Of a DNA stretch of 5,508 nt, positions 1-4,813 are shown one piece after another (position 1 is the first letter of the stretch; every line of letters begins with the position of its first letter). Origin of the DNA: an archaeon (lineage in GTDB: Archaea > Iainarchaeota > Iainarchaeia > Iainarchaeales > GCA-2688035). The notes beneath the pieces were generated by a model. It was not told the DNA's origin, ran no database searches, and saw nothing but the letters and a program-made list of their open reading frames with translations. Where the stretch lies: positions 1 through 5,508 of the forward strand of contig JAUWWX010000073.1 in NCBI GenBank assembly GCA_030616665.1. The letters run 5' to 3'. Made by a program: the position numbers and the translations under genes.

Positions 1-1917
1 AACATCGCCAAGTTTTATGCATGAGCTGTACTTTGCATTCAACGTCTTCACAACCTGGTCGATTGTTGCCGTTGGCAGGCTTCCAACCTGGTCAAGCTTT
101 CCCCTTGACATTTCAATTGCTAGCACAAGAACCTTTTCATCATCTAGCTTCATGTCCCTTTCTGCAGTTTCAGCTTCCCGGCCTTCATGCTGTGACATCC
201 TTGGCCTTACCTTCATTACAAACGCCCTTGTCGTTTCTTCCCTTCTGTCGCCTATCAATGCAGCGCCTACAGGCAGTGTCTTGATGAAGGCGCTTTTCTT
301 GTATTGCTTTGGGACAATAGTCGGAATCCTCTTGTAAACAGCTTTGACGTCATCGTCAAAGACGAGCTTGTGCGAAATCACGATGTCAAGCTGGCTCAAA
401 ACCTTGCTATTTATCGCGCTTGGCTGCTGCGTCGCAAACACAAGCGAGCAGCCAGGCTGCCTTCCCTGCTTCACATATTCAATCAAAGCACTGCTTGCCG
501 GCGTCATCACATTGCCACTTGGGATAAGGGTGTGAGCTTCGTCTATGAAAAGCCATGTTGGGGGGATACCAAATTCAAGCAACTGGTCAACGTTTTGCTC
601 TTTTTGAAAGCGTTTGGCGCTCTCCCTCCTAGTGCTGACCTTCCTTGCTGCCAAAATCCTTCTTGCAAGAATTCCAATTACGAGGGCGGAAACATTGTCT
701 TCCAAAAAGCTAGTGTCAATAACAGTCATCTGGTCTTCCCTGCTTAATTCCGCCAACGGCGTTCCCTGTTCATCAAAGATGTCCCAGCTATTCGCTGCAT
801 CAAACCTGCTTGCCAGTGCCCTGATGCTGTCAGGCTTATAGCCTCGTTCGCTGCTGTTCAATTCTTCATCAGTTTGCATGCACTCAATCAATTCCTCCAA
901 GGAAAACAGGCTCTTTTTCCCCCTTATCTTTTTCCCCTCCTTGTTTGTATATCCTTTCTTCACCCTTTCTATGGCTTTTTCCATCAGCAGTCCGCTTGGA
1001 CTGAACCTTTCAATGCCAAATGTAAGGCACCAGTCATCGTTTGTCAACAAGGCAGGAGGAATGCTGAAGGTATCATCATAGGTTGATTCTGGCACCTGAT
1101 CTGCAACCCCTTCAGGAATGAAAACCTTCATGTTGCGCAGGCCTTGGGGCAGCAGGCCCCATTTTGCAAGTGCTTCCAATTCCCTCTTTTCCTTGTTTGG
1201 GTGCTTCATTCCCCAGAAAACGCCAACTGGGTCAATGACGATTACTCCAACGTTTTTGTTGTGCAGTGCAAGCTCTTCTGCTATCACACCAAGAACGTAG
1301 CTCTTCCCGGAACCGCGAGCACCGCAGACAAAGACAACGGGCGGGTTCAAGCTGTCAAGGCAGATGTTTGTATCTTCAAGGTCTTGCTCGGCTACCCTGC
1401 CTACGAATAATGCAGCTTCACTGCCGTATTTTTGGAAAACGCTTTTCTTCCTGCCAATGAATGCCTTTCCTTCCACGTCTAACAAAAACTTCAGCTCTGG
1501 CTTTACAAAAGGTCCTTTTGGTTTTTCTTCAGCGGCTTGGGCCTCACCCTCTTTTGTAGCTGTTTCTTTTGTGTCAGTCTCATTTGTTCCAATCTCCTTG
1601 CCTTGTAGCGCTGAATCCTTCTCAGCAGCCTTTACGGCTTTTGCTACAACGATTTTCTTTATTTTTTTCCTCAAAGTGCTTTCCTCGGGAGCTACCTTCT
1701 TTTTCTGCTTCTTTGCAGTCTTTTCCTCTTTTGCCCCAGGTTCCCTTTTTTCCGCTTCCTTTTTCTCTTCCTTCGCCTTCTTTTCGGGTTCAGCAGCCTT
1801 TTCATTTCCACCAACCACCTTTACAGGCTTTCCGGCCTTTCCTGCATTGGTATCAGCGGCTTTAATTTCCCTGCCTTCCCCGAAGGCTTCGTCAAAAAGG
1901 TCTTTCTCTTCAGCCAT
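1..1917 (-). CDS. HerA-like (DUF87-type) hexameric P-loop ATPase, 3' end beyond the window
   Basis: The minus frame from ATG at 1917 is open to base 1 (639 codons, no stop), so the C-terminus is missing. Residues about 1-139 are low-complexity and highly charged, with runs of Lys, Glu and Ala at about 40-100, and are probably disordered. The ATPase core follows: Walker A GARGSGKS at 199-206, a beta strand ending VIVIDPVGVFW at 225-235, Walker B LFIDEAHTLIP at 456-466, and ATQQPSAINSKVLSQLD at 495-511, which matches the sensor region of HerA/FtsK-type DNA translocases. HerA proteins are hexameric DNA pumps that work with the NurA nuclease in archaeal end resection; related DUF87 ATPases serve other DNA or protein transfer roles. 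No NurA gene is visible here, and no typical HAS-barrel is evident before the P-loop, so a HerA paralogue is more likely than HerA itself. The start is supported by an upstream TATA-like box and the intergenic gap; only a weak GTGAG precedes it. Confidence 0.9.
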   Translation of the reverse strand, partial: MAEEKDLFDEAFGEGREIKAADTNAGKAGKPVKVVGGNEKAAEPEKKAKEEKKEAEKREPGAKEEKTAKKQKKKVAPEESTLRKKIKKIVVAKAVKAAEKDSALQGKEIGTNETDTKETATKEGEAQAAEEKPKGPFVKPELKFLLDVEGKAFIGRKKSVFQKYGSEAALFVGRVAEQDLEDTNICLDSLNPPVVFVCGARGSGKSYVLGVIAEELALHNKNVGVIVIDPVGVFWGMKHPNKEKRELEALAKWGLLPQGLRNMKVFIPEGVADQVPESTYDDTFSIPPALLTNDDWCLTFGIERFSPSGLLMEKAIERVKKGYTNKEGKKIRGKKSLFSLEELIECMQTDEELNSSERGYKPDSIRALASRFDAANSWDIFDEQGTPLAELSREDQMTVIDTSFLEDNVSALVIGILARRILAARKVSTRRESAKRFQKEQNVDQLLEFGIPPTWLFIDEAHTLIPSGNVMTPASSALIEYVKQGRQPGCSLVFATQQPSAINSKVLSQLDIVISHKLVFDDDVKAVYKRIPTIVPKQYKKSAFIKTLPVGAALIGDRREETTRAFVMKVRPRMSQHEGREAETAERDMKLDDEKVLVLAIEMSRGKLDQVGSLPTATIDQVVKTLNAKYSSCIKLGDV

Positions 1918-1950
1918 TTTCAACTCACATTAAAATAGGGGCAATTCAAG

Positions 1951-1958
1951 TATTTTAA
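1951..1958 (-). promoter_or_regulatory. Putative TATA box (box A) of the HerA-like gene
   Basis: The minus strand reads TTAAAATA here, centred about 37 nt upstream of the ATG at 1917. With the usual archaeal spacing of about 25 nt, transcription would start near 1928 and leave a leader of about 10 nt. This implies that the ATPase gene has its own promoter despite following the GltB-like gene on the same strand. It is assigned by position and composition only. Confidence 0.4.
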
Positions 1959-1978
1959 GGTAATGTTTCAGGGCTTTT

Positions 1979-1984
1979 AAAAAA
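1979..1984 (-). terminator. Oligo-T terminator of the GltB-like gene
   Basis: A run of six T on the minus strand begins 4 nt after the TAA stop at 1989-1991. Short T-tracts just after the stop are the usual archaeal intrinsic terminator. The run lies upstream of the putative promoter of the HerA-like gene, which supports separate transcription. Confidence 0.4.
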
Positions 1985-1988
1985 GGTC

Positions 1989-3179
1989 TTAGGCAAGGGG
2001 CACTTTCGCAACTTCTGCTGCTTCCCTTGTCAAAGCCCTCAGGCTGTCCTTGCTTATTTCGTGGATGTTCTTCTTTCCTGTTGCTGCAGCAGCCATTTTT
2101 ACTTCTTCTGTACAAGAAAGCATGTAGTTGGTTGCGCCTTTGACTGCCTTAGGCATGTCAAAGTTTTTCCTGTAATCCGGGACCTGTGTGCTAATCCCCT
2201 GCTTGCACTCTCCATTAAAGCACTGGTTGCAGTAATTGCAGCCCATCGCAATCATCAAAGGAAAGCCAGGAAAGACTGCATCTGCTCCAAGTGCAATTGC
2301 CTTTGCCATGTCAGCACCAGTGTCAATTCCCCCTGCAATAAGCAGTTCCTGTTTTGCCTCTGCCTCATCCAAAACTTTTCTTGCCTTTACAAGGGAACTC
2401 ACTGCCGGCAATCCAAAATCTTCAAGCATTATTTCCGGTGCCGCCCCTGTTCCCCCAAGCATTCCGTCAATTGCAATCGCGTCAGGCTTTGCCTTCAAGC
2501 AGTTTTTTATGTCTTCCTCAATGTGGCCCGCGCCAAGCTTCATGATTATGGGCTTGCCTCCACTAACCTCTTTAAGCCATTTAATTTTCTCAGCAAGTTC
2601 GTTCAAATCCTTGATGTCTGGATGGCTTGGCGGCGAATGGACTGCCTTGCCAACAGGCACTTTTCTCACTGCAGCGATTTCTTTGGTTACCTTTTCAGCT
2701 GGCAGCAGGCCGCCCTGCCCAGGCTTTGCTCCCTGCCCGACCTTGAACTCAATTGCGTCAGCCTTTTTTAAATATTCATCATCAACGCCAAACCTTCCTG
2801 TGCTGTACTGTACAATCAGCATCTTGGCTTCCTTCCTCTCCTCCGGCAGCATTCCACCCTCTCCAGTGTTTGTTGCGGTTCCAACCTTGGTTGAGGCCTT
2901 TGCCAGGGCAATTTTGGCTTCCTTGCTTAATGAGCCAAAGCTCATTGCAGCAACCACTATTGGAATGCTCAGCTTCAAAGGATTTTCACTTGTCTTGCCA
3001 ATAACTGTTTCTGTTTCAATTTCTTCCCTGAAATAGTCAAAGGGCTTTTCCTCAAGCCTTGTGGCCAGAAAAATCAGGTCTTCAAAATTTGCCCCCTTTT
3101 GCTTGTGGCACCTCCCAGAAGCAGTCGGAGGCTTTGGGCTTTGGGCCCTTCTCTGAATAGCCTTGACAAACTCATTCAT
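1989..3179 (-). CDS. gltB: Stand-alone GltB-type FMN/Fe-S domain (glutamate synthase-like)
   Basis: This 396-residue protein matches the FMN-binding synthase domain of glutamate synthase, which transfers ammonia to 2-oxoglutarate to make glutamate. Visible family motifs are AMSFGSLS (78-85), NTGEGG (104-109), KVGQGAKPGQGG (146-157), SPPSHPDIKDL (182-192), KLGAGHIEED (214-223), DGMLGGTGAAP (238-248) and GGIDTGADMAKA (283-294) of the FMN/phosphate-binding barrel. The iron-sulphur cysteines C314, C320 and C325 keep the C-x5-C-x4-C spacing of the 3Fe-4S cluster, with an extra C317; the usual Pro after the last Cys is Lys. Archaeal homologues are commonly about 500 residues with an N-terminal ferredoxin-like domain; here only about 65 residues without such a motif precede the core. 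No glutaminase (GltA/GltB1) or NADPH-oxidoreductase partner is in the window, so the true substrate and electron donor are uncertain. An in-frame stop lies upstream (3210-3212), and a G-rich SD-like tract sits 9 nt before the ATG. Confidence 0.88.
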   Translation of the reverse strand: MNEFVKAIQRRAQSPKPPTASGRCHKQKGANFEDLIFLATRLEEKPFDYFREEIETETVIGKTSENPLKLSIPIVVAAMSFGSLSKEAKIALAKASTKVGTATNTGEGGMLPEERKEAKMLIVQYSTGRFGVDDEYLKKADAIEFKVGQGAKPGQGGLLPAEKVTKEIAAVRKVPVGKAVHSPPSHPDIKDLNELAEKIKWLKEVSGGKPIIMKLGAGHIEEDIKNCLKAKPDAIAIDGMLGGTGAAPEIMLEDFGLPAVSSLVKARKVLDEAEAKQELLIAGGIDTGADMAKAIALGADAVFPGFPLMIAMGCNYCNQCFNGECKQGISTQVPDYRKNFDMPKAVKGATNYMLSCTEEVKMAAAATGKKNIHEISKDSLRALTREAAEVAKVPLA

Positions 3180-3188
3180 AAAACAATG

Positions 3189-3194
3189 CCCCCC
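3189..3194 (-). promoter_or_regulatory. G-rich ribosome binding site candidate of the GltB-like gene
   Basis: Six G in a row on the minus strand, preceded by CA, end 9 nt before the ATG at 3179. It is a poor match to the archaeal consensus GGAGGTG, but it is the only purine-rich tract in range. No alternative in-frame start exists between it and the upstream stop. Confidence 0.35.
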
Positions 3195-3229
3195 TGCCCA
3201 AAATTCAATTCAATAGAAGTGCAGAATCC

Positions 3230-3237
3230 TTAATTAA
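3230..3237 (-). promoter_or_regulatory. Putative TATA box of the GltB-like gene
   Basis: The palindrome TTAATTAA is centred about 55 nt upstream of the ATG. A start about 25 nt downstream would give a leader of roughly 30 nt containing the G-rich tract. Because it is symmetrical, strand is assigned from the gene position. Confidence 0.4.
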
Positions 3238-3334
3238 GTTATCTGCCTTCCTCTAAGACGTCAAATGCCGAATTTTTGTTTTTTTCCTTTTTTGGATACA
3301 GCTCCCCATTACGCAAGGCTTTCCGAAACAAGCC
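3238..3334. other. Non-coding divergent intergenic DNA
   Basis: No convincing gene lies between the leftward GltB-like promoter and the rightward tRNA promoter. The stretch holds a T-rich segment on the plus strand (about 3274-3296) and a 7-bp inverted repeat, AAGGCTT at 3315-3321 and AAGCCTT at 3330-3336, separated by 8 nt. The right arm of that repeat runs into the putative tRNA TATA box. Confidence 0.5.
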
Positions 3335-3340
3335 TTTAAA
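3335..3340 (+). promoter_or_regulatory. Putative TATA box (box A) of the tRNA-Trp/tRNA-Ala unit
   Basis: TTTAAA lies about 34 nt before the first base of tRNA-Trp. The usual spacing predicts transcription starting around 3364, leaving a short leader of about 8 nt for RNase P to remove. No separate promoter fits in the 7 nt between the two tRNAs, so both are likely read from here. Confidence 0.45.
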
Positions 3341-3371
3341 TTCTATTCACCCACAAATATTTACACGGCAA

Positions 3372-3535
3372 GGGGTCGTAGCATAACCAGGCAGTGCAGC
3401 TGGCTCCAGCGGCCTTTTCTTTAGAAAAGAAAAGCCCGGGGAAAAGAAACTGTTTTGCTTCGCAAAACGGGTGCAGCGCTAACGCGCTGCAGTCGGAGGC
3501 ACCAGCTGATCAGGGTTCAAATCCCTGCGACCCCA
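3372..3535 (+). tRNA. trnW: tRNA-Trp (anticodon CCA) with a 91-nt intron
   Basis: All arms can be drawn. The acceptor GGGGTCG (3372-3378) pairs perfectly with CGACCCC (3528-3534), discriminator A at 3535. The D stem GCAT/GTGC has a loop containing GG. The anticodon stem is GCTGG (3399-3403) with CCAGC (3502-3506). The T arm is CAGGG, TTCAAAT, CCCTG (3511-3527). Anticodon CCA is at 3406-3408. The transcript is split after G37 (3409) and resumes at A38 (3501). The junction forms a bulge-helix-bulge: a CTCC/GGAG four-pair helix flanked by 3-nt bulges AGC and GCA, cut after the second base of each. The mature tRNA is 73 nt. No CCA end is encoded. Interrupted tRNA-Trp genes are common in archaea. 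Confidence 0.95.
3410..3500 (+). other. Structured tRNA-Trp intron (position 37/38)
   Basis: The 91-nt intron is removed by the archaeal splicing endonuclease at the bulge-helix-bulge. It can fold into three separate hairpins. H1 (3411-3436) has about 11 pairs with one bulged C and loop AGA. H2 (3450-3470) has 9 pairs closing loop TTC. H3 (3472-3491) has 8 pairs, TGCAGCGC with GCGCTGCA, closing loop TAAC. Only a weak 3-pair helix (GGC/GTC) is available to close the intron side of the splice motif, and it would compete with H1. Introns of tRNA-Trp in several euryarchaea contain a box C/D methylation guide; I find no RTGATGA or intron-internal CTGA box, so this one is not a recognisable guide RNA. 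Confidence 0.85.
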
Positions 3536-3542
3536 TTTTCAA

Positions 3543-3639
3543 GGGCCCGTAGTGCAATGGCCAACACGCGGCCTTCGCAGGTTATTGAAAGATAATCCGA
3601 AAGAGGCTGAGATTGGGGGTTCGATTCCCCCCGGGTCCA
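3543..3639 (+). tRNA. trnA: tRNA-Ala (anticodon CGC) with a 24-nt intron
   Basis: The acceptor GGGCCCG (3543-3549) pairs with CGGGTCC (3632-3638), giving a G3:U70 wobble pair, the main identity element of tRNA-Ala. The discriminator is A (3639). The anticodon stem CGGCC (3569-3573) pairs with GGCTG (3605-3609). The loop reads TTCGCA then A38 after splicing, so the anticodon CGC (3576-3578) decodes GCG alanine codons. The T arm is GGGGG, TTCGATT, CCCCC (3615-3631). The splice site is a bulge-helix-bulge: TTCG pairs with CGAA, with bulges CAG and AGA. The mature tRNA is 73 nt with no encoded CCA. It lies 7 nt after tRNA-Trp and was probably transcribed with it. The 3-nt gap to the convergent DJ-1/PfpI stop codon is very tight. 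Confidence 0.94.
3580..3603 (+). other. tRNA-Ala intron (position 37/38)
   Basis: The 24-nt intron lies between A37 (3579) and A38 (3604). Inside it, one G-C pair, a bulged T and TTAT/ATAA form a short hairpin with a six-base loop, completing the canonical bulge-helix-bulge with TTCG/CGAA as central helix. It is too short to carry any other function. Confidence 0.85.
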
Positions 3640-3642
3640 ATT

Positions 3643-4167
3643 CTAGTTTTCAAGCGCTTTGGCTATCTCTTGCCCAAACTGCTTTGCCGAAGAGGGTCCA
3701 TCGGCAGTAATGATTTTTCCGTCAACCGTAACAGATTCGCCAGTGTAGTTTGCTCCCCTTTGTCTCAAATTATCTGCCTCGCTGCTAAAGGCAGTTGCGC
3801 TCTTTCCCTGCAGCAGGCCTGCATTCGCCAGAATAGATGGAGCGATGCATATTGCTGCAACAACCTTTCCCTGCGAGACAGCGTCCTTTGCAATCCGCTG
3901 CGCCGTTGCATCATCAAAGTAGGTTGCACTGCCCTGTCCTCCGACAAAAACAACAGCATCGAACTGTGCAACACTTACCGAGTCCAACGCAACAGTTGCC
4001 TCTGCTTTTCCACCAAGCATGCCAGTAATTGTTCCGGTTTGCCTGCTTGCAATTGTTGTCAGAGCACCATTACTTTCGAGCACTTCCTTCGTTTCAAACA
4101 GTTCCTCATCCCTGAAGTCTTTTGGCGAAACCACAAGCAACACCTTTTTTCCTTCAATATTGGCCAT
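3643..4167 (-). CDS. DJ-1/PfpI family protein, possibly separated from its lipoprotein signal by a frameshift
   Basis: The 174-residue product covers a whole DJ-1/PfpI domain. Visible elements are the first strand KKVLLVV (7-13), the FRDEEL segment (18-23) with E22 at the position of the conserved Glu that contacts the nucleophile, FVGGQGS (74-80), and the nucleophile elbow AICIAPSILANAGLL (105-119) with C107. The residue after Cys is Ile, not the His of PfpI-type peptidases, so proteolysis is doubtful. Family members act as glyoxalases, chaperones, oxidative-stress proteins or peptidases; the role here is unknown. The ATG at 4167 has a good Shine-Dalgarno, GAGGTGG, 4 nt upstream. However, an overlapping ORF just upstream in another frame encodes a lipoprotein signal peptide, so the natural product may be a membrane-anchored extracellular protein beginning at 4252. 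The stop TAG is 3 nt from the convergent tRNA-Ala. Confidence 0.9.
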   Translation of the reverse strand: MANIEGKKVLLVVSPKDFRDEELFETKEVLESNGALTTIASRQTGTITGMLGGKAEATVALDSVSVAQFDAVVFVGGQGSATYFDDATAQRIAKDAVSQGKVVAAICIAPSILANAGLLQGKSATAFSSEADNLRQRGANYTGESVTVDGKIITADGPSSAKQFGQEIAKALEN

Positions 4168-4252
4168 TTGTCCACCTCAAGCTACCTGGCTGCTGCACGC
4201 AGCCGCTTAATGCAGCAGCAACCAGAATCAATAAAATTAACGCTTTTTGCAC
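4154..4252 (-). CDS. Short ORF encoding a lipoprotein signal peptide, overlapping the DJ-1/PfpI start out of frame
   Basis: From GTG at 4252 the minus strand encodes 32 residues and ends with TGA at 4154-4156. The product begins MQKALILLILVAAALSGC: a Lys-containing n-region, a hydrophobic core of about 12 residues and the lipobox L15-S16-G17-C18, followed by the linker-like VQQPGS. This is a classic lipoprotein signal peptide in which C18 would be lipidated after cleavage. A TATA-like palindrome 22-33 nt upstream fits a leaderless transcript starting at this GTG, and an in-frame TAA blocks extension further upstream. The ORF overlaps the DJ-1/PfpI gene by 14 nt in a frame offset by one base. 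I infer it is the original N-terminus of that gene, disconnected by a one-base change or sequencing error. An overlapping leader peptide is the alternative. Confidence 0.6.
   Translation of the reverse strand: MQKALILLILVAAALSGCVQQPGSLRWTNGQY
4172..4178 (-). promoter_or_regulatory. Shine-Dalgarno GAGGTGG before the DJ-1/PfpI ATG
   Basis: The minus strand reads GAGGTGG, then 4 nt, then ATG at 4167. Six bases (GAGGTG) match the archaeal anti-SD. This is the main argument that the ATG at 4167 is a real internal start rather than an artefact of a frameshift. The same bases also lie inside the only stretch where a frame change could join the signal peptide to the domain. Confidence 0.55.
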
Positions 4253-4273
4253 AAACCAATTACTGGCAAAAGT

Positions 4274-4285
4274 TTATTTAAATAA
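4274..4285 (-). promoter_or_regulatory. TATA-like palindrome, likely promoter of the lipoprotein/DJ-1 transcript
   Basis: TTATTTAAATAA is a perfect 12-base palindrome centred near 4280. A start site about 25 nt downstream on the minus strand falls at about 4254, next to the GTG at 4252. This fits a leaderless mRNA for the signal-peptide ORF and would give the ATG at 4167 an unusually long leader of nearly 90 nt. Confidence 0.5.
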
Positions 4286-4474
4286 GTTTCTAAGTTATAA
4301 AGCTCGTTTAAAGCGGATAAGGCTTTTATGGCTTTTTAGGGTTAACTATAGTTAGTTTAAAGCCCGAAACAGGCTGCAAAGCTTTGGGTTAAAAAAAGCC
4401 TAAAACAACGCATTTGCCCCTGCAAGGACCTGTCTGAAAACGTGTTGGCTTTGATGTCAAGGAAGAGCTAACTT
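4286..4474. other. Non-coding region between the wHTH gene and the DJ-1 promoter
   Basis: I see no convincing gene here on either strand. It holds a perfect 12-base palindrome TAACTATAGTTA (4343-4354), two copies of GGGTTAA (4339-4345 and 4386-4392), closely spaced GGCTTTT repeats around 4321-4336, and a seven-T minus-strand terminator. Lying upstream of the DJ-1 transcript, the palindrome could be an operator, but nothing in the sequence names the regulator. Confidence 0.5.
4391..4397 (-). terminator. Oligo-T terminator of the AlbA_2/wHTH operon
   Basis: Seven consecutive T occur on the minus strand (context GGCT7AACCC) about 78 nt after the TGA of the small winged-helix gene. This is the longest T-run downstream of the operon and precedes the DJ-1 promoter. 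Confidence 0.4.
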
Positions 4475-4483
4475 TCAGCTCTT
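4463..4483 (-). repeat. Hairpin across the stop codon of the small wHTH gene
   Basis: AAGAGCT (4463-4469) and AGCTCTT (4477-4483) are perfect 7-bp inverted repeats around a 7-nt loop that includes most of the TGA stop. No T-run follows directly, so it is not a standard terminator. It could protect the mRNA 3' end or be chance. Confidence 0.4.
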
Positions 4484-4813
4484 GCTAAGATTCAAGTCTT
4501 CTAACTCAATTATTTTTTCAAATCTGCCTGACCGTTTGCTGGGAACTACAAGTCCAACTGCAAACCACCGTTTCCAATAATTGTAAACAGTCATATGGCT
4601 GACTTTAAGCCCTTCATCCATTAATCTTTTTGCTATGTCGTTTGTGCTGTTTTTTCCATCGCTCAACTCGTATATTCTTTTTTGCTCTTTAGTTGAAAAG
4701 CTTTCTTCAGCGGATTTTTTTAAAGCGGGTAAAGCCAGAAATTTTAACCATTTTGTCTGCTCTCTCATCTCACTTAACAAATCTTTTGTAGTGGGTTTGC
4801 TTTCTTGATTCAT
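4475..4813 (-). CDS. Small winged-helix DNA-binding protein, 112 aa
   Basis: I do not recognise a named family with certainty. The N-terminal part (about 10-40) is helical, reading MREQTKWLKFLALPALKK at 16-33. Residues 48-89 look like a helix-turn-helix: YELSDGKNSTNDIAKRL, then VSHMTVYNYWKRW as probable recognition helix region, then GLVVPSKRSGRFEKIIEL as a beta wing ending near 104. No catalytic motif, membrane segment or cysteine is present. Its ATG overlaps the stop of the upstream AlbA_2 gene as ATGA, indicating translational coupling; a GAGGAG Shine-Dalgarno lies at 4824-4829. The likely role is transcriptional control of its own operon or acting as a partner of the AlbA_2 protein (inference). 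A 7-bp inverted repeat spans the stop codon. Confidence 0.8.
   Translation of the reverse strand: MNQESKPTTKDLLSEMREQTKWLKFLALPALKKSAEESFSTKEQKRIYELSDGKNSTNDIAKRLMDEGLKVSHMTVYNYWKRWFAVGLVVPSKRSGRFEKIIELEDLNLSKS

Noticed and set aside
1364..1933. Plus-strand open frame of 189 codons rich in Phe and Ser that looks membrane-like
   Set aside because: It is the antisense of the Lys/Glu/Ala-rich tail of the HerA-like gene: AAG and GAA codons read as CTT and TTC on the other strand.
2236..3036. Long plus-strand open frame of 266 codons opposite the GltB-like gene
   Set aside because: It is the antisense shadow of a strongly supported enzyme gene; its translation is biased to Ser, Pro, Ala and Leu with no recognisable domain.
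3410..3500. Box C/D guide RNA inside the tRNA-Trp intron
   Set aside because: No RTGATGA-like C box or intron-internal CTGA was found; the only nearby CTGA lies in the 3' exon.
4189..4219. Hairpin GCTGCTGCA/TGCAGCAGC upstream of the DJ-1 start, considered as a riboswitch or regulatory leader
   Set aside because: The arms fall exactly on codons for VAAAL and CVQQP of the lipoprotein signal peptide, so repetitive Ala and Gln codons explain the pairing.
3613..4281. Plus-strand open frame of 222 codons over the DJ-1 gene
   Set aside because: It starts inside the T arm of tRNA-Ala and runs antisense to the DJ-1/PfpI domain; no family features.
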